Origin: Ascidia mentula
Lineage: Eukaryota > Chordata > Ascidiacea > Phlebobranchia > Ascidiidae
Direction of reading: 5' to 3'
DNA: 64,000 nucleotides
Assembly: GCA_947561715.1 (NCBI GenBank)
Contig: OX387197.1
Location: 26,314,266 to 26,378,265 of the forward strand
In this document: one piece after another, positions 46,344 to 59,640 of the stretch
Layout of the letters: each line of letters starts with the position of its first letter
Position numbering within the stretch: position 1 is the stretch's first letter
The notes under the pieces: model-generated
What the model saw: only the letters and a program-made list of their open reading frames with translations
Database searches by the model: none
What the model was told of the DNA's origin: nothing
Program-made: the position numbers and the translations under genes

Positions 46344-49300
46344 TTACTTTACTCCTTTGTTGACAACGGCGTAAGTTTCGCCTGTGACGTCATGGTTTCG
46401 ATGGACATTGACTTGGACGCTCTGAACTTTATGCAATCTATCACAACTATCGTCAGTCTGTAAACCACTGTAAGCTTCTACTGTTGTTGCATGTTGATGC
46501 AGTTGGTCGTAAGTATCTGTGTCATTATCGGTCAGTTGCAATGTGTTGTATGTCTGTGTGTCTGGTACGGGATGTTGGAAGTGGTCGTACGTTGCCTGTT
46601 GCTCCACGTCTTGATGAAGTGCGTTGTAAGTCTCAGACTCCAGTTGAAGTTGGTCGTAATTATCCACAGGTTCTACATCCAGTGCTGTGGCGTATGTTTG
46701 CTCTTCAATCCGCGACACTTGCAGTTGATTAATATTTTCATCCTGTGCAGTAGCGTATGTTGCACTCAACGCAGAATCAAATGAAAGTTCTTGAATCCTG
46801 TCAACTTGTTGTCCCGAAGAACTTTTTTCAACAACTGGGAATTCTTCAGAGTTGTCACGATTTCCTGGTTGAGATTCTAGACCTGTGGCACAGGCACACA
46901 AACATTATGTGAAACATTAGTGTTTCCAGTGTTGTTCTGGCAAAAAAGTGTTTCTGTTTTCAAAAAATCAGCATTTCTCAACTATTACAGGCGACGAACA
47001 AATTCTGCAGGCGCAATATTCTGGTTAGAATTACTAAACCGCGTTATTGGACAATGGGGGGGTTCCACTGGTAATCAGGCCAAATGACTGAAACACATCT
47101 GCACGCAACAATATTAAGGGGGAAAACAAAACATAGTTCTCACCGTGGACGTTTTCCGTTTGAACATTCGTCGATACGAGTTTGTCCTCAGCTCTAATTC
47201 AAGCAAAAACTTTGTTACAGTTCGGCCAACTTAATACTTTAACCCTGCATTGGGGACAGTGAGATGAACTTTTACCAATTTCATTAATATCCGAATGAAA
47301 CAAAAAGTCTATAGACATGTATGTATTAGATTTTAAGCAATCAGCGCACACCTGTGGTTGCCACAACGTTTTTAGAGGAAATATAATCGTGGACACTAAA
47401 CCAAATAAGGTGGCACTCCGAGGTATGTAAAACTACGTTGTGTTTTCAACTAATAGTTTTCTAGATAAGATTATATAGATTTATGGATAAACATGTATTA
47501 TAATTCAAAACATATCAACACACACTTGACAAGGTGTGACGTAAATGCTTTTACCTCCTTCTTTTGTAAAATATGACACAAACAACGGCGAGACAGAGAA
47601 AACCCCCAACACCAGCTGAAGCAAAAATTATGAAGTTGTTGTTGTTTGGTTTAGAGCTTGGTGGCAATTGATTAGATGAAGTGTCTGCAATCAAATTTCA
47701 GTTTACAATGTCGTTAACCAGGTGATTACATGTTATTCAAATACGTTTATTTTTTCAAGGCATAAGGGATAAAATAACAAAAAATGGGTCGTCGTCAGAC
47801 GGATGCATAACTCAGGAAAATGAAAAGGCATCTGATTATGCTACGAACTTTAATCTAACAAACAAAAACGATTACAAACTTTAAACTTAAAAAAATCTCT
47901 TTTAGCTTTAACCTGGGTAGGTTATTGAATCGTACCATTAGGGAGGGATGTTGTTTCGCTATCTGCTGGTAGGACTTCACTTGTTGTCATAGTTACGCTA
48001 CGTTTGGTGGTGATGATCGATGGTATTTCTGTACTGGTGGTGGTTGTGGATGATTTTGCTCTTCTGGTGGTGGTTGTTGCTGTAGTTGGGGGTATTGTGG
48101 TGGTGGTTGTAGCTGTTGTTGCAGTTGTGGGTGTTGTTCTTTTGGTGGTTGTTGATGTTGTTGTTGTAGTTGGGGCTGTTGTTCTACTAGTGGTGGTTGT
48201 TGTTGTGGATGGTATTGTTGTACTAGTGGTTGTTGTTGTTGTATTGGGGAAGGCAGAAGTGGTGGTTGTGGTTGCCATAGACGCCTTAGCTGTTTAAAAC
48301 ACAACTTATCACCATATTTTCAAAGCCGAACTTTCTTAAGAAAATTATCATCGAGTTTATTCATACGCCTGGTTCGAGGCTAAATTTAAGGAACACGGTT
48401 AAAACTTTTTTGTTGACTTAACAAACACCTATTTAAATTCAGCAGCTTAGTTAGGTCCCTGCACTTGGTAAGGGTTTTTTTTACAACAACGCGGTTTCAC
48501 AGCAAGAAACTTGGATTTTTTAGCAGCCATCTTACCTGATGGGTTTCTTTCACAAATGTATCTCGATGTAAACGAGCAATGAACATCTCTCCATCTGTAT
48601 GTTCGATCAAGTGATTCAATCCTTCCCATTATCACACAATACTCTCTTTTATCTATGTTGTTTGGTTCGCCTTCACTCCACTGTCTACTGTTAACACTTG
48701 ATCCATCCGTCCATGTAAAGTTGTTTGTTCGCGAATCTCGTCTTGCTCCGATGTAGAATGAATACGGGCGTGCTACAATAACGAAAACCAAACAGTTATA
48801 TGAAGAAAAAAATTTTTTTGCCGCTCATGTTGAGGGAGCCGAGTGGTTCGGACACAATAGGACAGAAAAATACATTTGTTTTTGTTATACAACGCAAAGT
48901 TGTTTGTTTTTGTTATACAACGCAAAGTTGTTTGTTTTGTTATTTTTTCACCGAAAGAAAGAACAATCCAGTTGTTGATCGTGTTTTCTCGGTGGTGAAA
49001 CCTAATTTTATGTTTCTGGCGTACTATAATTAACTTATAGCTGTAATCAGCAAGTAAAGGCCTTTTTATTGTTTCTACGTTTGGAAAATTCGATTCAAAA
49101 GGAACTCCACCATTCTAAAAAAATAAATAGAATTATTGGAGGTAATTTACCTTTCACTGTTCCAAATGAAATATCGTTGTTGTTTTAACATTGGCCGGGT
49201 GTGCGTTACTTGTATTGCATGCTGTTTTAGCTTCTGTGTATAAATTAACTTTGGGTCCGATCAGATATTCCCTGTGGTCGTCATACTTGTGCCAAGTTTG

Positions 49301-49353
49301 TGAAGTGTTAACAGGAAGCAAAAATTCCAAACATTACGATCAGTAATTCCATC
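46344..49353 (-). pseudogene. C-type lectin receptor D, first exon damaged
   Basis: Exons: 49151-49353 (damaged), 48536-48772, 47936-48289, 47555-47684, 47144-47193 and 46344-46882. Exon 1 has an extra base within the signal peptide and a gap of about 16 bp near its end compared with copy E, so no signal peptide or N-terminal lectin strand can be read. The other exons are open: lectin second half with GEPNN and RWRDVHC, a long Thr-rich stalk (354 bp exon), a span rich in Gly, Cys and Val, linker RAEDKLVSTN, and a shorter tail of 178 codons with YDQL, YNAL, YNTL, YDQL, YSGL and YAVV. One tail repeat reads YDHF instead of YDHL. A sequencing error cannot be excluded. Confidence 0.78.
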
Positions 49354-49354
49354 T

Positions 49355-50668
49355 TGTTTATGTTTAAGACGTCGACACTCGCTTTTCTAATCACAAATCT
49401 TATTTTATTTTCATTATTTAAATTATTTTCACATAGATTAAAGAGAAAAACAAAACTTTTATGAATACCATTTGCAAAATAGTGATTAAGTCTTAACGTC
49501 TTTCCTTATCTTAAATAGATATTGGATGTGGAGAAATAATATCAAGCGATCTGCAGGAATCAAAATCTTTAAAATCACTTTTGCACTTTTCCCACAAACC
49601 AAACTTTCCTTTAATTACAAATATGCGAGTTCTGTTTTCAAATTAATCAGAACTGGCAAATTATAGTAACAAAGTCTGTAGCCGACCGCTCGCAGTCGCT
49701 CACCACAGTTTGCATCACTATACGTTCTTAACAACTTTGTACTTCCAGCTACAAACAACGTTTGCTTCACCACAGCAGTGGTAATGATGCAGGGCCATCC
49801 ACGTGCATATATCCGTAAGTTTGTTTGTCCAAGCGGCAGCATTGCAATTATCAATAGATATGAAGAGTTTTAACGCTGGGGAAGTATCACTACCACTTAT
49901 TCGTAGGAGTTTCGATGCCACGCAGGGTAAAGCCCTTCATGAATCTACTTTGAAATTCAATTCATTTGGAATTAACAGACGTATAATAAAGTCAGGCAGT
50001 GCAACACCTAGTGGGAATCTCCATTTATATTCTCTTTTTATTGGACACGAATATTGATTAACATGAAAAATTAGTGCCTTAGTTACCGGAAGGAAGGCTG
50101 CGTAGTCATAACCTACATGCTTTCCAAGGACAAAAGTCATTTTACAACACTCTGCCTGTACACCAACACAATAATATTGCATCTATAACTCTCCGTTCAA
50201 ACCTGCAATTGTCGAAATTCTTCAAGTATCTGTCCCTGTGTTCTATGTAACAGGACCCGTACCTGTGATTTCAACACTAACTTCCAATATTACGCATAGA
50301 AAGCGATGCGGGTTCTTCAGACCAATCCCCCCCTCGCCCTGTGAAAGACGTAACGTCATGTTCTGAAAGTTTCTTTGTGATGTGATACAGACAATAAGTA
50401 TAATACGTCACGTTTATATGGTGAAACAATCGACTGTGAAAGTGGAGTAAAAGTTAACAGTAGAAGGAAACTGAGCAACCCTCGCTTCAACTAAGTTTCT
50501 ACTCCGCTGTGATCAAGGAAGCGATGACTTTAGGGCGAATAGAAAAGAAAATCTGAACCTTATTCCAAATACACAAAAGCTTTGGATTTTTTTCAGACTG
50601 TTTAAACCCTTTTTGGGATACCATCACAATAATATGTATTATGGGAGGTATATTTTTGTGCTAACATT
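49355..50668. other. 5' region of receptor D
   Basis: Mostly non-coding. At 49,724-49,860 a minus-strand frame (HCCGEANVVCSWKYKVVKN before a gta donor) lies where units A-C have the ECGRCCVNN segment. The counterpart is at about 59,054-59,180. No other feature is clear. Confidence 0.35.
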
Positions 50669-51486
50669 GGTCGTAAGTATCTGTGCCATTATTGTCTAGC
50701 TCAGTGGTTCTTAACCGGGGAGGCGTCAACCAATTCTCATGGGGGGCGCAAGCTCTATACCAAAACTTCATTTTTTGTAGTGACTTTAATGTCCTATGCT
50801 GTCTGTCATATTTTTCTTACAGTTTCGGAACAAAAATCTTGTACTTTAAATGAAAAATCCGCCTTTGTAGTTTAATTACTGTTACATCACAAAGAAACCA
50901 TTGCGTCACAAAATACCTTTTGTGATGATTCATGTGTTTCGTCACAAACCGTTTATTGGTCCCGTAATTCTAGTTAAAATAAACAAGATTAAATTGATAG
51001 ATATTATGTTTTTATAAAACCTATTTACAGTTTAGGGGGGCGTAAGGCACAAGACCGTTACTAAAAAGGGGCGTGATAGAAAAAGGTTAAGAACCACTGT
51101 TATAGCTGCAATGTGTTGTATGTTTGTGTGTCTGGTACGGGGTGTTGGAGGTGGTCGTACGTTGCCTGTTGCTCCACGTCTTGATGAAGTGTGTTGTAAA
51201 CCACTCCACTGCTGTGGCGTATGTTTGCTCTTTCGATCCTTGATCCTTGCAAACCGTCAATATTGGCGAAATCGTGTGCCAACGCATACAAATGGTCTTC
51301 TGGTTTCGACTCCTGCTGTGCGGTGTATGTTTCAACACCCAACAGGGAATTGCGGGGAATTCGACAATTTTGTCCCGACTAAAGTTCGTAAATTTCACTG
51401 TGCGGCGACAAGACGAATCGTTTTTCCTGTGCAAGGGCATACGTTCGTGATTTCGTGTTGTCATAATTGATGACGTCATTGCTTCT
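50669..51486 (-). pseudogene. Tail-only exon F1, interrupted by a hAT element
   Basis: A receptor tail exon without lectin, stalk or membrane exons. The 3' half matches other tails (YNTLHQD, TYDHLQH, TYNTLQ). The 5' half differs from A-E: SRTYALAQEKR, PHSEIYEL, ETYTAQQESKPEDHLYALAH. One stop follows EIYEL. Insertion of a 398-bp hAT element splits the exon; the remaining end (GGTCGTAAGTATCTGTG on the plus strand) lies left of it. Confidence 0.7.
50702..51099. mobile_element. Non-autonomous hAT-like element (398 bp)
   Basis: Perfect 15-bp terminal repeats CAGTGGTTCTTAACC and complement, flanked by an 8-bp duplication matching at 6 of 8 bases (gtctagct and ttatagct). It is inserted in tail exon F1 and has no coding capacity. 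Confidence 0.85.
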
Positions 51487-51652
51487 GAGGTGTTTTTTCA
51501 TTGAAAACAAAATATATGTTTTGAAACCAATTGACGACAGCACGCGTATTCGTCAGATTAAGGAAACGAAGACATTCGATTGCACATGAGTGAATTAATG
51601 GAACTTATAATCTTCCTGTACAAATGCAAGATTTGACCAATTTTACATATGC

Positions 51653-51995
51653 TTGAGGTGCATTGAAATTAGGTGGAAGAAACTAACACCGCTACAGCCA
51701 GGGTTTGAATTTTCCTTCTCTTGCAGTGGTGAAAAAAAGTTAAAAATTTCCCAAGCCCGACGCGGAAGTTGTTTCATCACAAAGCTACTGTACGTCACAG
51801 TCCACGTGACAAGATGGATCAACCCGGAACTTTTGGCTGCAATCTTTATTAGCGTGAAGTTACTGCGAAACTGTGATCAATCTCTATCCCCAGGTGACGT
51901 AGTAATATGGTGGCAGAGATTGAAAAGGATGCGCGAAAAAATAGTTTTACACTTGTCTACGGACGTTTCCGCTGCTGACCAAAGGGGCTGAAAAC
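51653..51995. repeat. Conserved block X, first of four copies
   Basis: Block X lies upstream (in the minus sense) of each tail-only exon: here, 53,939-54,245, 61,140-61,470 and 63,421-63,727. A plus-strand frame (KKLTPLQPGFEFSFSCSG start) stays open in most copies but not all, and no family is recognised. It could be regulatory or relic sequence. Confidence 0.5.
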
Positions 51996-52840
51996 AAGTT
52001 GGTAAAATGAAATTGTCCCCCCACAAAACTTCTCGCAGGAAAAGCATTGGGAGATGTTCTACATACAGTGTACACTGTTTCGAGCTATTGGACCTCATCA
52101 GTTTGACTTCCGCTAACAAAGGTCTTAGCAGCTAAGCAGCATGGTCATCATGACTTCCACTTTATGGCTATACTTTGCAGTCACCGATACTTGCGAAACG
52201 CTAGATGGAGAATTGTCTACTCCAAGCAACAGTTTGAACAAGTACTGCCCGGCGGTTTTGCTTTATATAAGCTCTACCGTGTAAAAGAACCAATGAAAAT
52301 ACTTAGTTAACGCAAACTGCACTGATGGGACCTACAGGTCATAACAACCATCATTGTATGCAGGTCTTTTGTTGGCTCTGTTACTCGACACAAACAAGAT
52401 GTTATCGACTCAAAGTTACATTTTCCTATTCACCAGTCCGCAGCAGGAAATAGCGATCTCATGTATCTGCATATATTATACAATGTCCAATTGTAAGTGT
52501 GAGTGCCTCGTATGGAAATAAAGACGTTGTATACCCTGGCAATACAATGTACACGTCTACGACACATATATACAGTCCGGGTTTGGGGTTTTGTCCAAAC
52601 AAGACAAATAATTAAAGATGATGTATGCTGAATATAAAATAGTGTATCTTGAGTAAAAAACATGCTTGGCACAATTGTAAGTTTCACAATTATTGTCGCA
52701 AGTAGATGACAACGCTGCCATAATGGATTTCGTGAAACGTGAAAGAAAATACATGGACCATGGCACTCGATTCGCAACAAAAATAAGAAATAGAACCGAA
52801 ACAAAACATTTCCTGGAAGTAATTTTAAGTCGCTTGTTTG

Positions 52841-52895
52841 AAGTTGTCTATAGATATATATATATTTCGCTTGCAGATATATATCTAGACAACTT
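52841..52895. repeat. Hairpin 3' of tail exon F2
   Basis: Same hairpin as at 46,115, with the arms kept. Confidence 0.6.
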
Positions 52896-53069
52896 TAAAG
52901 ATTACTTGTGAGAATTGTTAGAAAAACTGTTACTAAATCTTTATTGGCTGTAAAGAAAACATGGAATTCAAAGTACACAAACTTTCATTTGAAACAAAAC
53001 AAAAACAAAGACAGCATTGATTTAAAACATATTAAAGTGTTGAAATTCCACACAGCACAAGCGATGGTG

Positions 53070-53660
53070 TTACTTTACTCCTTTGTTGACAACGGCGTAA
53101 GTTTCGCCTGTGACGTCATGGTTTCGATGGACATTGACTTGGACGCTCTGAACTTTGTGTAATCTATCACAACTCTCGTCAGTCTGTAAACCACTGTAAG
53201 CTTCTACTGTTGTTGCATGTTGATGCAGTTGGTCGTAAGTATCTGTGTCATTATCGGCCAGTTGTAATGTGTTGTATGCTTGTGTGTCTGGTACGGGATG
53301 TTGAAGGTGGTCGTACGTTGTCTGTTGCTCCACGTCTTGATGAAGTGTGTTGTAAGTCTCCCCACTGCTGTGGAGTATGTTTGCTCTTTCGATCCTCGAT
53401 CCTTACAAACCGTCAATATTAGCAAAATCGTGTGCCAACGCATACGGATGGTCTTTTGGTTTCGACTCATGCTGTGCGGTGTATGTTTCAACACCCAACA
53501 GGGAATTGCGGCGAATTCGACAATTTTGTCCCGGCTAAAGTTCGTAAATTTCACTGTGCGGCGACAAGACGAGTCGTTTTTCCTGTGCAAGGGCATACGT
53601 TCGTGATTTCGTGTTGTCATAATTGATGACGTCATTGCTTCTGAGGTGTTTTTTTTAATT
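53070..53660 (-). pseudogene. Tail-only exon F2
   Basis: The same variant 5' half as F1 (SRTYALAQEKR, PHSEIYEL, ETYTAQHESKPKDHPYALAH) with two in-frame stops, then the common 3' half: ETYNTLHQD, TYDHLQH, AYNTLQL, TYDQLHQ, AYSGLQ, ETYAVVNKGVK. No other receptor exon lies between it and receptor E. Confidence 0.72.
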
Positions 53661-55129
53661 GAAAAAAAAATATATGTTTCAAAACCAGTTGACGACAGCA
53701 CGCGTATTCGTCAGATTAAGGAAACGAAGACATTTGATTGCACATGAGTGAATTAATGGAACTTATAATCTTCCTGTACAATTGGTGGAGCTGGACACTT
53801 TTACATTGCTTTACATATCAAAACAGTGTTAAACAGACGACTCAGGATTATGTGTAGTATTTTGTACCAATCTGTTACTGAGTCTCCGTTAACCATAGCA
53901 ACAACAGGAGATTCAAAGAAAAACAAACTTTTATTTTCTTGAGGTGCATTGACATTAGGTGGAAGAAACTAACACCGCTACAGCCAGGGTTTGAATTTTC
54001 CTTCTCTTGCAGTGGTGAAGAAAAGCTCGAAATTTCCCAAGCCCAACGGGGAAGTTGTTTCATCACAAAGCTACTGTACGTCACAGCTCACGTGACAAGA
54101 TGGATTAACCCGGAACTTTCGGCTGCAATATTTATTAGCGTGAAGTTACTGCGAAACTGTGATCGATCTTTGTCCCCAGGTGACGTAGTAATATGGTGGC
54201 AGAGTTTGAAAGGATGCGCGAAAAAATAGTTTTTTACTTGTCTACGGACGTTTCCGCCTGCTGTCCAAAGCGGCTGAAAACAAGTTGGTAAAATGAAATT
54301 GACCCCCCACAAAACTGCTCGCAGGAAAAGCATCGCGAGATGTTCTACATGCAGTGTACACTGTTTCGAGCTATTAGATCTCACCAGTTCGACTTCCCTT
54401 GACTAACAATGGTCCTAGCAGTTAAGCAGCATGGGCATCATGACTTCCACTTTCTGGCTATACTTTGCAGTCACCGACACATGCGAAACGCTAGATGGAG
54501 AATTGTCTACTCCAAGCAACAATTTGAACAAGTACTGTCCGGCGGTTTTGCTTTATATAAGCTCTACCGTGTAAAAGAACCAATGAAAATACTTAGTTAA
54601 CGCAAACTGCACTGATGGGACCTACAGGTCATAACAATCTGCATTGTATGCAGCTCTTTTATTGACTCTGTTACTCGACACAAACCAGATGTTATCGACT
54701 CAAAGTTCATTTTTCTATTCCCCAGTCCACAGCAGGAAACAGCGATCTCATGTATCTGCATATATCATACAATGTACAATTGTAAGTGTGAGTGTCTCGT
54801 ATGAAAATAAAGACGTTGTATACCCTGACCATACAATGTACACGTCTACGACACATATATACAATCGGGAATAGGGGTTTTGTTCAACAGGACAAATAAT
54901 TAAAGATGGTGTATGTTAAATATACAATACTGTCTCTTGAGTAAAAAAACATGCTTGGCACAATTATAAGTCTCACAATTATTGTCGCAAGTAGATGACA
55001 ACGCTGCCATAATGGATTTCGTGAAACGTGAAAGAAGACACATGGACCATGGCACTCGATTCACAACAAAAATAAGAATTAGAACCGAAACAAAACATTT
55101 CCTGGAAGTAATTTTAAGTCGCTTGTTTG

Positions 55130-55184
55130 AAGTTGTCTATAGATATATATATATTTCGCTTGCAGATATATATCTAGACAACTT
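55130..55184. repeat. Hairpin 3' of receptor E
   Basis: Same hairpin as at 46,115, about 175 bp beyond the receptor E stop. Confidence 0.6.
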
Positions 55185-55358
55185 TAAAGATTACTTGTGG
55201 GAATTGTTAGAAAATCTGTTGCTAAATATTTATTGGCCATAAAGAAAACATGGAATTCAAAGTACACAAACTTTCATTTGAAACAAAACAAAAACAAAGA
55301 CAGCATTGATTTAAAACATATTAAAGTGTTGAAATTCCTCACAGCACAAGCGATGGTG

Positions 55359-58300
55359 TTACTTTACTCCTTTGTTGACAACGGCGTAAGTTTCGCCTAT
55401 GACGTCATGGTTTCGATGGACATTGACTTGGACACTCTGAATTTTATGCAACCTATCACAACTATCGTCAGTCTGTAAACCACTGTAAGCTTCTACTGTT
55501 GTTGCATGTTGATGCAGTTGGTCGTAAGTATCTGTGTCATTATCGGTTAGTTGCAATGTGTTGTATGTCTGTGTGTCTGGTACGGGATGTTGAAGGTGGT
55601 CGTACGTTGCCTGTTGCTCCACGTCTTGATGAAGTGTGTTGTAAGTCTCAGACTCCAGTTGAAGTTGGTCGTAATTATCCACAGGTTCTACATCCAGTGC
55701 TGTGGCGTATGTTTGCTCTTCAATCCGCGACACTTGCGGTTGATTAATGTTTTCATCCTGTGCAGTAGCGTATGTTGCACTCAACGCAGAATCAAATGAA
55801 AGTTCTTGAATCCTGTCAACTTGTTGTCCCGAAGAACTTTCTTCAACAACTGGGAATTCTTCAGAGTTGTCACGATTTCCTGGTTGAGATTCTAGACCTG
55901 TGGCACAGGCACACAAACATTATGTGAAACATTACTGTTTCCAGTGTTGTTCTGGCAAAAAAGTGTTTCTGTTTTCAAAAAATCAGCATTTCTCAACTAT
56001 TACAGGCGACGAACAAATTCTGCAGGCGCAATATTCTGGTTAGAATTACTAAACCGCGTTATTGGACAATAGGGGGGTTCCACTGGTAATCAGGCCAAAT
56101 GACTAAAACACATCTGCACGCAACAATATTAAGGGGAAAACGAAACATATTTCTCACCGTGGACATTTTCCGTTTCAACATTCGTCGATACGAGTTTGTC
56201 CTCAGCTCTAAATCATGCAAAAACTTTGTTACAGTTCGGCCAACTTAATACTTTAACCCTGCATTGGGGACAGTGAGATGAACTTGTAATATTAGTTTTA
56301 ACATTTACCAATTTCAACAAAAAGTCTATAGACATGTATGTTTTAGATTTTAAGCAATCAGCGCACACCTGTGGTTGTCACAAAGTATTTAGAGGAAATA
56401 TAATCGTGGACACTAAACCAAATAAGGTGGCACTCCGAGGTATGTTAAACTACGTTGTGTTTTCAACAAATAGTTTTCTAGATAAGATTATATAGATTTA
56501 TGGATAAACATGTATTATAATTCAAAACATATCAACACACACTTGACAAGGTATGGGATAAATGCCTTTACCTTTTTCTTTTGTAAAATATCACACAAAC
56601 AACGGCGAGACAGAGAAAACCCCCAACACCATGAAGCTGAAGCAAAAATTGTGAAGTTGTTGTTTGGTGTAGAGCTTGGTGGCAATTGATTAGATGAAGT
56701 GTCTGCAATAAAATTTCAGTTCACAATGTCGTTAACCAGGTGATTACATGTTATCCAAATACGTTTATTTTTTCAAGGCATAAGGGATAAAATAACAAAA
56801 AATGGGTCGTCGTCAGACGGATGCACAACTCAGGACAATGAAAAGGTATCGGATTATGCTACGAACTTTAATCTAACAAACAAAAACGATTACAAACTTT
56901 AAACTTAAAAAAATCTCTTTTAGCTTTAACCTGGGTAGGTTATTGAATCGTACCATTAGGGAGGAATGATGTTTCGCTATCTGATGGTAGGACTTCACTT
57001 GTTGTCATAGTTACGCTACGTTTGGTGGTGATGATCGATGGTATTTCTGTACTGGTGGTGGTTGTGGATGATTTTGCTCTTCTGGTGGTGGTTGTTGCTG
57101 TAGTTGGGGGTATTGTGGTGGTTGTAGCTGTTGTTGTAGTTGTGGGTGTTGTTCTTTTGGTGGTTGTTGATGTTGTAGTTGGGGCTGTTGTTCTACTAGT
57201 GGTGGTTGTTGTTGTGGATGGTATTGTTGTACTAGTGGTTGTTGTATTGGGGAAGGCAGAAGTGGTGGTTGTGGTTGCCATAGACGCCTTAGCTGTTTAA
57301 AACACAACTTATTACCATATTTGCAAAGCCGAACTTTCTTAAGAAAATTATCATCGAGTTTATTCATACGCCTGGTTCGAGGCTAAATTTAAGGAACACG
57401 GTTAAAACTTTTTTGTTGACTTTACAAACACCTATTTAAATTCAGCAGCTTAGTTAGGCCCCTGCACTTGGTAAGGGTTTTTTTTTACAACAACGCGGTT
57501 TCACAGCAAGAAACTTGGATTTTTTAGCAGCGATCTTACCCGAGGGGTTTCTTTCACAAATGTATCTCGATTTATACGTGCAATGAACATCTCTCCATCT
57601 GTATGTTCGATCAAGTGGGTAAATCCATCCCATTATCACACAATACTCTCTTTTATCTATGTTGTTTGGTTCCCCTCCAATCCACTGTCCACAGTTAACA
57701 CTTGATCCATCCGTCCATGTTAAGTTGTTTGTTCCCGAATCTCGTGTTGCTCCGATGTAGAACGAGTATGGGGAAGCTACAATAACGAAAACCAAACAGT
57801 TTTATGAAGAAAAGATATTTTTTCGCCACTCCTGTTGATGAGGTAGCCGAGTGGTTCTGACATAAAACGTCAGAAAAATACATTAGTTTGTTTTTGTTAT
57901 ACAACGCAAATTTGTTTGTTTTGTTATTTTTTCACCGAAAGAAAGAACAATCCAGTTGTTGATCGTGTTTTCTCGGTGGTGAAACCTAATTTTATGTTTC
58001 TGGCGTACTATAATTAACTTATAGCTGTAATCAGCAAGTAAGGCCTGCGCTGCCTGACATACATGAAACTCTCGATAAACCTAAAAACAACGGATGAATG
58101 TTGAATCCATGAACCAAATAACATAACATGTAACGCCAGAATGCCACGAATGGAATTCTTCCATTCGCACAAAACATCGAGCATAATTGAAACAAACTTG
58201 TAGACAACAAGCACGCATTGCAGACAAATCTGTGAAGGCAACTACATATGCACGCAGCTTTTTTGTGTTATAATCATGGCAGATAATTTCATGTGATCTT

Positions 58301-58688
58301 GTACCGTCATATTCTGTTCTCACAAAGACCCAGCATTTCACTTTATTTGATTGTCTTGACTAAAAAAGCGTTGTATGAAATTTTTTTTATTGTTTCTACG
58401 TTTGGAAAATTCGATTCAAAAGGAACTCCACCATTCTAAAAAAATAAATAGAATTATTGGAGGTAATTTACCTGCAACTGTTCCAATCTTTCCAACCAGG
58501 AAGTCAAATATCTCTGTTGTTTTAACATTGGCCGGGTGTGCGTTGCTTGCATTGCATTTGGTTTCAGCTTTTTTGTATGAATTAACTTTGGCTCCGATCA
58601 AATATTCCCTGTCGACGTCATACTTGTGCCAAGTTTGTCCAAAAACAACCGGAAGCAAAAATCCAAACATTACGATGAGTAATTTCAT
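55359..58688 (-). pseudogene. C-type lectin receptor E, frameshifted in the membrane exon
   Basis: Exons: 58472-58688, 57540-57776, 56954-57292, 56572-56702, 56158-56207 and 55359-55897. Exons 1-3 are intact: signal peptide MKLLIVMFGFLLPVVFG, lectin domain with GEPNN, YCVIMGW, RWRDVHC and RYICE, and a long Thr-rich stalk. Exon 4 has a 4-bp insertion and a 3-bp loss against copy D (131 instead of 130 bp), so the span is read out of frame and a stop comes at the start of exon 5. As it stands it would encode a secreted lectin with a mucin-like tail. The tail exon itself is open (YDQL, YNTL, YDHL, YNTL, YDQL, YSGL, YAVV) but unreachable in frame. Confidence 0.78.
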
Positions 58689-58689
58689 C

Positions 58690-59640
58690 TTTTTTATGTT
58701 TAAGACGACGACACTCACTTTTCTACTCACAAATATTATTTTATTTTCATTATTTAAATTATTTTCACATAGATTAAAGAGAAAAACAAAACTTTTATGA
58801 ATAACGTTTGCAAAATAGTGATTAACTCTTAACGTCTTTCCTTATCTTATATAGATATTGGATGTGGAGAAGTAATATCAAGCGATCTGCAGGAATCAAA
58901 ATCTTTAAAATCACTTTTGCACTTTTCCCACAAACCAAACTATTCTTTAATTCTAATTATGCAAGTTCTGTTTTCAAAGTAATCAAAACTGGTAAATTGT
59001 TGTAACAAATTCGGTAGCCGACCGGTCGCAGTCGCTCACCACTGTTTGCATCACTATACGTTCTTAACAACTTTGTACTTCCAGCTACAAACAACGTTTG
59101 CTTCACCACAGCAGGGGCAATGATGCAAGGGCCACCCACTTGCATATAGCCGTAAGTTTGTCCAAGCGGCAGCATTACAATCATCAATAAATACGTATGA
59201 AAGTGTTAACGGGTTATTCGTGGGAGTTTCGATGCTACGCAGGGGAAAGCCCTTCATGAATCTACTTTGAAACTCAATTCATTTGGAATTAACAGACGTA
59301 TAATAAAGTCAGGCGGCAACACCTAGTGGGAATCCCCATTTATATTCTCTTTTTATTGGACACGAATTTTGATTAACATGAAAAATTAGTGCCTCAGTTA
59401 CCGGAAGCAAGGCTGCGTAGTCATAACCTACACGCTTTTCAAGTGCAAAAGTTATTTTACAACACTCTGCGTGCACATCAACACAATAATATTGCACCTA
59501 TAACTCTCCGTTCAAACCCACAATAGTCGCAATGCTTCAACTGTATCTGTCCCTGTGTTCTATGCAATAGGAACCGTACCTGTGATTTCAACACTAACTT
59601 CCAATATTACGCATAGAAAGCGATGCGGGTTCTTCAGACC
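58690..59640. other. 5' region of receptor E
   Basis: Counterpart of 49,355-50,323, with the HCPCCGEANVVCSW segment at about 59,054-59,180. No further feature is seen. Confidence 0.35.

Larger units (their letters stand above)
45180..54270 (-). repeat. Super-unit 1: receptor D plus tail exons F1 and F2
   Basis: Aligned with 54,270-63,760 (super-unit 2: E, F3, F4) at an offset of about 9.0 to 9.5 kb. F2 and F4 with their flanks are nearly identical over at least 1.4 kb, pointing to a recent duplication or gene conversion. Confidence 0.85.

Noticed and set aside
46484-46784. Plus-strand frames such as MCCMSVCLVRDV opposite the tail exons
   Set aside because: They are shadows of the tyrosine-rich tail on the other strand, open only because the real frame is conserved.
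48004-48297. Val-rich plus-strand frames opposite the Thr-rich stalk exons (also 37,049 and 57,022)
   Set aside because: They are the antisense of ACN threonine codons (GTN valine codons) and follow from the stalk repeats.
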